Notes under the pieces: generated by a model | What the model was told of the DNA's origin: nothing | Databases searched by the model: none | Seen by the model: only the letters and a program-made list of their open reading frames with translations | In this document: piece after piece, positions 21,364-21,953 of the stretch | How positions within the stretch are numbered: position 1 is the first letter of the stretch | Layout: each line of letters begins with the position of its first letter | Made by a program: the position numbers and the translations under genes | DNA from: Cyanobacteria bacterium UBA1221 | GTDB lineage: Bacteria > Cyanobacteriota > Vampirovibrionia > Gastranaerophilales > Gastranaerophilaceae | DNA: 21,953 bases | Assembly: GCA_002309425.1 (NCBI GenBank) | Contig: DBXD01000075.1 | Location: 1-21,953, forward strand | Reading direction: 5' to 3'

Positions 21364-21749
21364 AAATAGGTTTACAAATTTTTGCATTTATTATTCTATT
21401 TGTCGTAATATATCTGATTGTGCTTAACGGAAGTGAAACAGTTACATTGCAGATGTTTGCACCGCAATATGATGCTGTTGCCGAAACGACTGTTCACTCA
21501 ACAAAAACTTTCGGAATGGCATTTTATACATTGATGATTCTTGCAGCAGGCTTATTTTCCGGATTATGTCTGTTTATTCCGTTTTATTTAACCCAAACCG
21601 AGCAGTTGTATGCATATAAAAGAGAATTGGAAAAGAGTTCCGTAAAAACAGACAGCAGCGCATCTCAGGTAAAGGTTTTACAGGCAAAAGTTCAGGTGTT
21701 GGAAAAAGCTTTAAAAGATGCTCTGCAAGATAAAAGAGCAGACTGGTAA
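21360..21749 (+). CDS. LapA-domain (DUF1049-like) membrane protein
   Basis: The 129-aa inner-membrane protein has two hydrophobic helices (about 4-22 and 53-77) around a short loop with L-N-G-S-E-T-V-T-L-Q-M-F, the arrangement of LapA/DUF1049 proteins. The C-terminal 45 residues form a likely coiled coil (S-Q-V-K-V-L-Q-A-K-V-Q-V-L-E-K-A-L). In Proteobacteria LapA helps regulate envelope lipopolysaccharide; in this lineage the role is unknown. It is translationally coupled to the preceding gene. A weak hairpin (TCGG/CCGA followed by TTTT, near 21798-21816) may end the operon. Confidence 0.75.
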   Translation: MKIGLQIFAFIILFVVIYLIVLNGSETVTLQMFAPQYDAVAETTVHSTKTFGMAFYTLMILAAGLFSGLCLFIPFYLTQTEQLYAYKRELEKSSVKTDSSASQVKVLQAKVQVLEKALKDALQDKRADW

Positions 21750-21866
21750 ATACAATAACAGACAATGTTTGGGGTATGTATTTTTCGGGTTTTACTCGGG
21801 AATTAGCCGATTTTATGTAAATTAATATTAAAATAATAGCAAAAATATTTTTTCAGGTATTTTTAT

Positions 21867-21886
21867 TCCTGTGGTATAGAACAGGA
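21867..21886 (+). promoter_or_regulatory. Inverted repeat covering the ribosome site of the last gene
   Basis: TCCTGT (21867-21872) and ACAGGA (21881-21886) form a 6-bp stem with an 8-base loop. The 3' arm overlaps the Shine-Dalgarno AGGAG at 21883-21887. Confidence 0.4.
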
Positions 21887-21895
21887 GAATAAATT

Positions 21896-21953
21896 ATGAA
21901 GATTTTACCAATATGTTTTGATGGGTTCAATGCAGTGGCAAAGAGTGTATGTA
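21896..21953 (+). CDS. Start of an unidentified gene cut by the window edge
   Basis: An ATG at 21896 lies 8 bases after AGGAG (21883-21887) and opens a frame that continues to the window end. Only 19 codons are visible (M-K-I-L-P-I-C-F-D-G-F-N...), too few to assign a family. The F-D-G at 8-10 is faintly like the motif in other unknown proteins here. Confidence 0.6.
   Translation, partial: MKILPICFDGFNAVAKSVC

Overview
The window looks like a piece of chromosome from an anaerobic, AT-rich, gut-type relative of Cyanobacteria, most likely Candidatus Gastranaerophilales (Melainabacteria/Vampirovibrionia). This is an inference. It rests on several uncharacterised proteins that carry a short F-K-G or F-G-N motif near the N-terminus, which I recall as common in that group, and on anaerobe-type enzymes (2Fe superoxide reductase, 2-hydroxyacyl-CoA dehydratase-type activase) beside ordinary bacterial housekeeping genes. 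There is no tRNA, rRNA, CRISPR array, transposase or phage gene.

Layout. 1-1897 (+): the tail of an M16-type peptidase, an OmpA-domain protein, then a superoxide reductase-ferritin pair (oxygen and iron protection) closed by a strong terminator. 1937-5706 (-): accessory genes of unknown function. Their core is a three-gene operon (5247 to 2558) headed by a promoter and a cobalamin riboswitch; a possible + strand small RNA or micro-ORF lies in the 348-base gap at 2210-2557, and a separate 66-aa gene ends in a clean terminator. 5806-8890 (-): a lipoprotein and a GH57/DUF3536-type glycoside hydrolase. 9024-10028 (+): a BadF/HgdC-type activase. 10168-11647 (-): two more unknown genes, one bracketed by imperfect 30-bp direct repeats.

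11732-15282 (-) is a tightly packed housekeeping operon, transcribed pyrH-frr-cdsA-rnc-rpe. 15401-17815 (-) is an 804-aa unknown membrane protein with an internally duplicated domain. From 17925 on come folate (5-formyl-THF cyclo-ligase, -) and cobalamin (CobO, +) genes that start only 23 bp apart around one palindromic -10 element, then a secreted NTF2-like protein, lspA, an RluA/RluD-type pseudouridine synthase and a LapA-like membrane protein. The start of another gene runs off the right edge.

The most interesting signal is the cobalamin riboswitch in front of genes with no recognisable link to B12: a zinc-knuckle protein, a membrane protein built from two related halves, and a small helical protein. 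CobO about 13 kb away shows that the organism handles cobalamin. Also notable are the shared N-terminal motif, duplicated domains in two giant unknown proteins, apparently leaderless genes, and substitutions at normally conserved residues in the superoxide reductase, RNase III and LspA.
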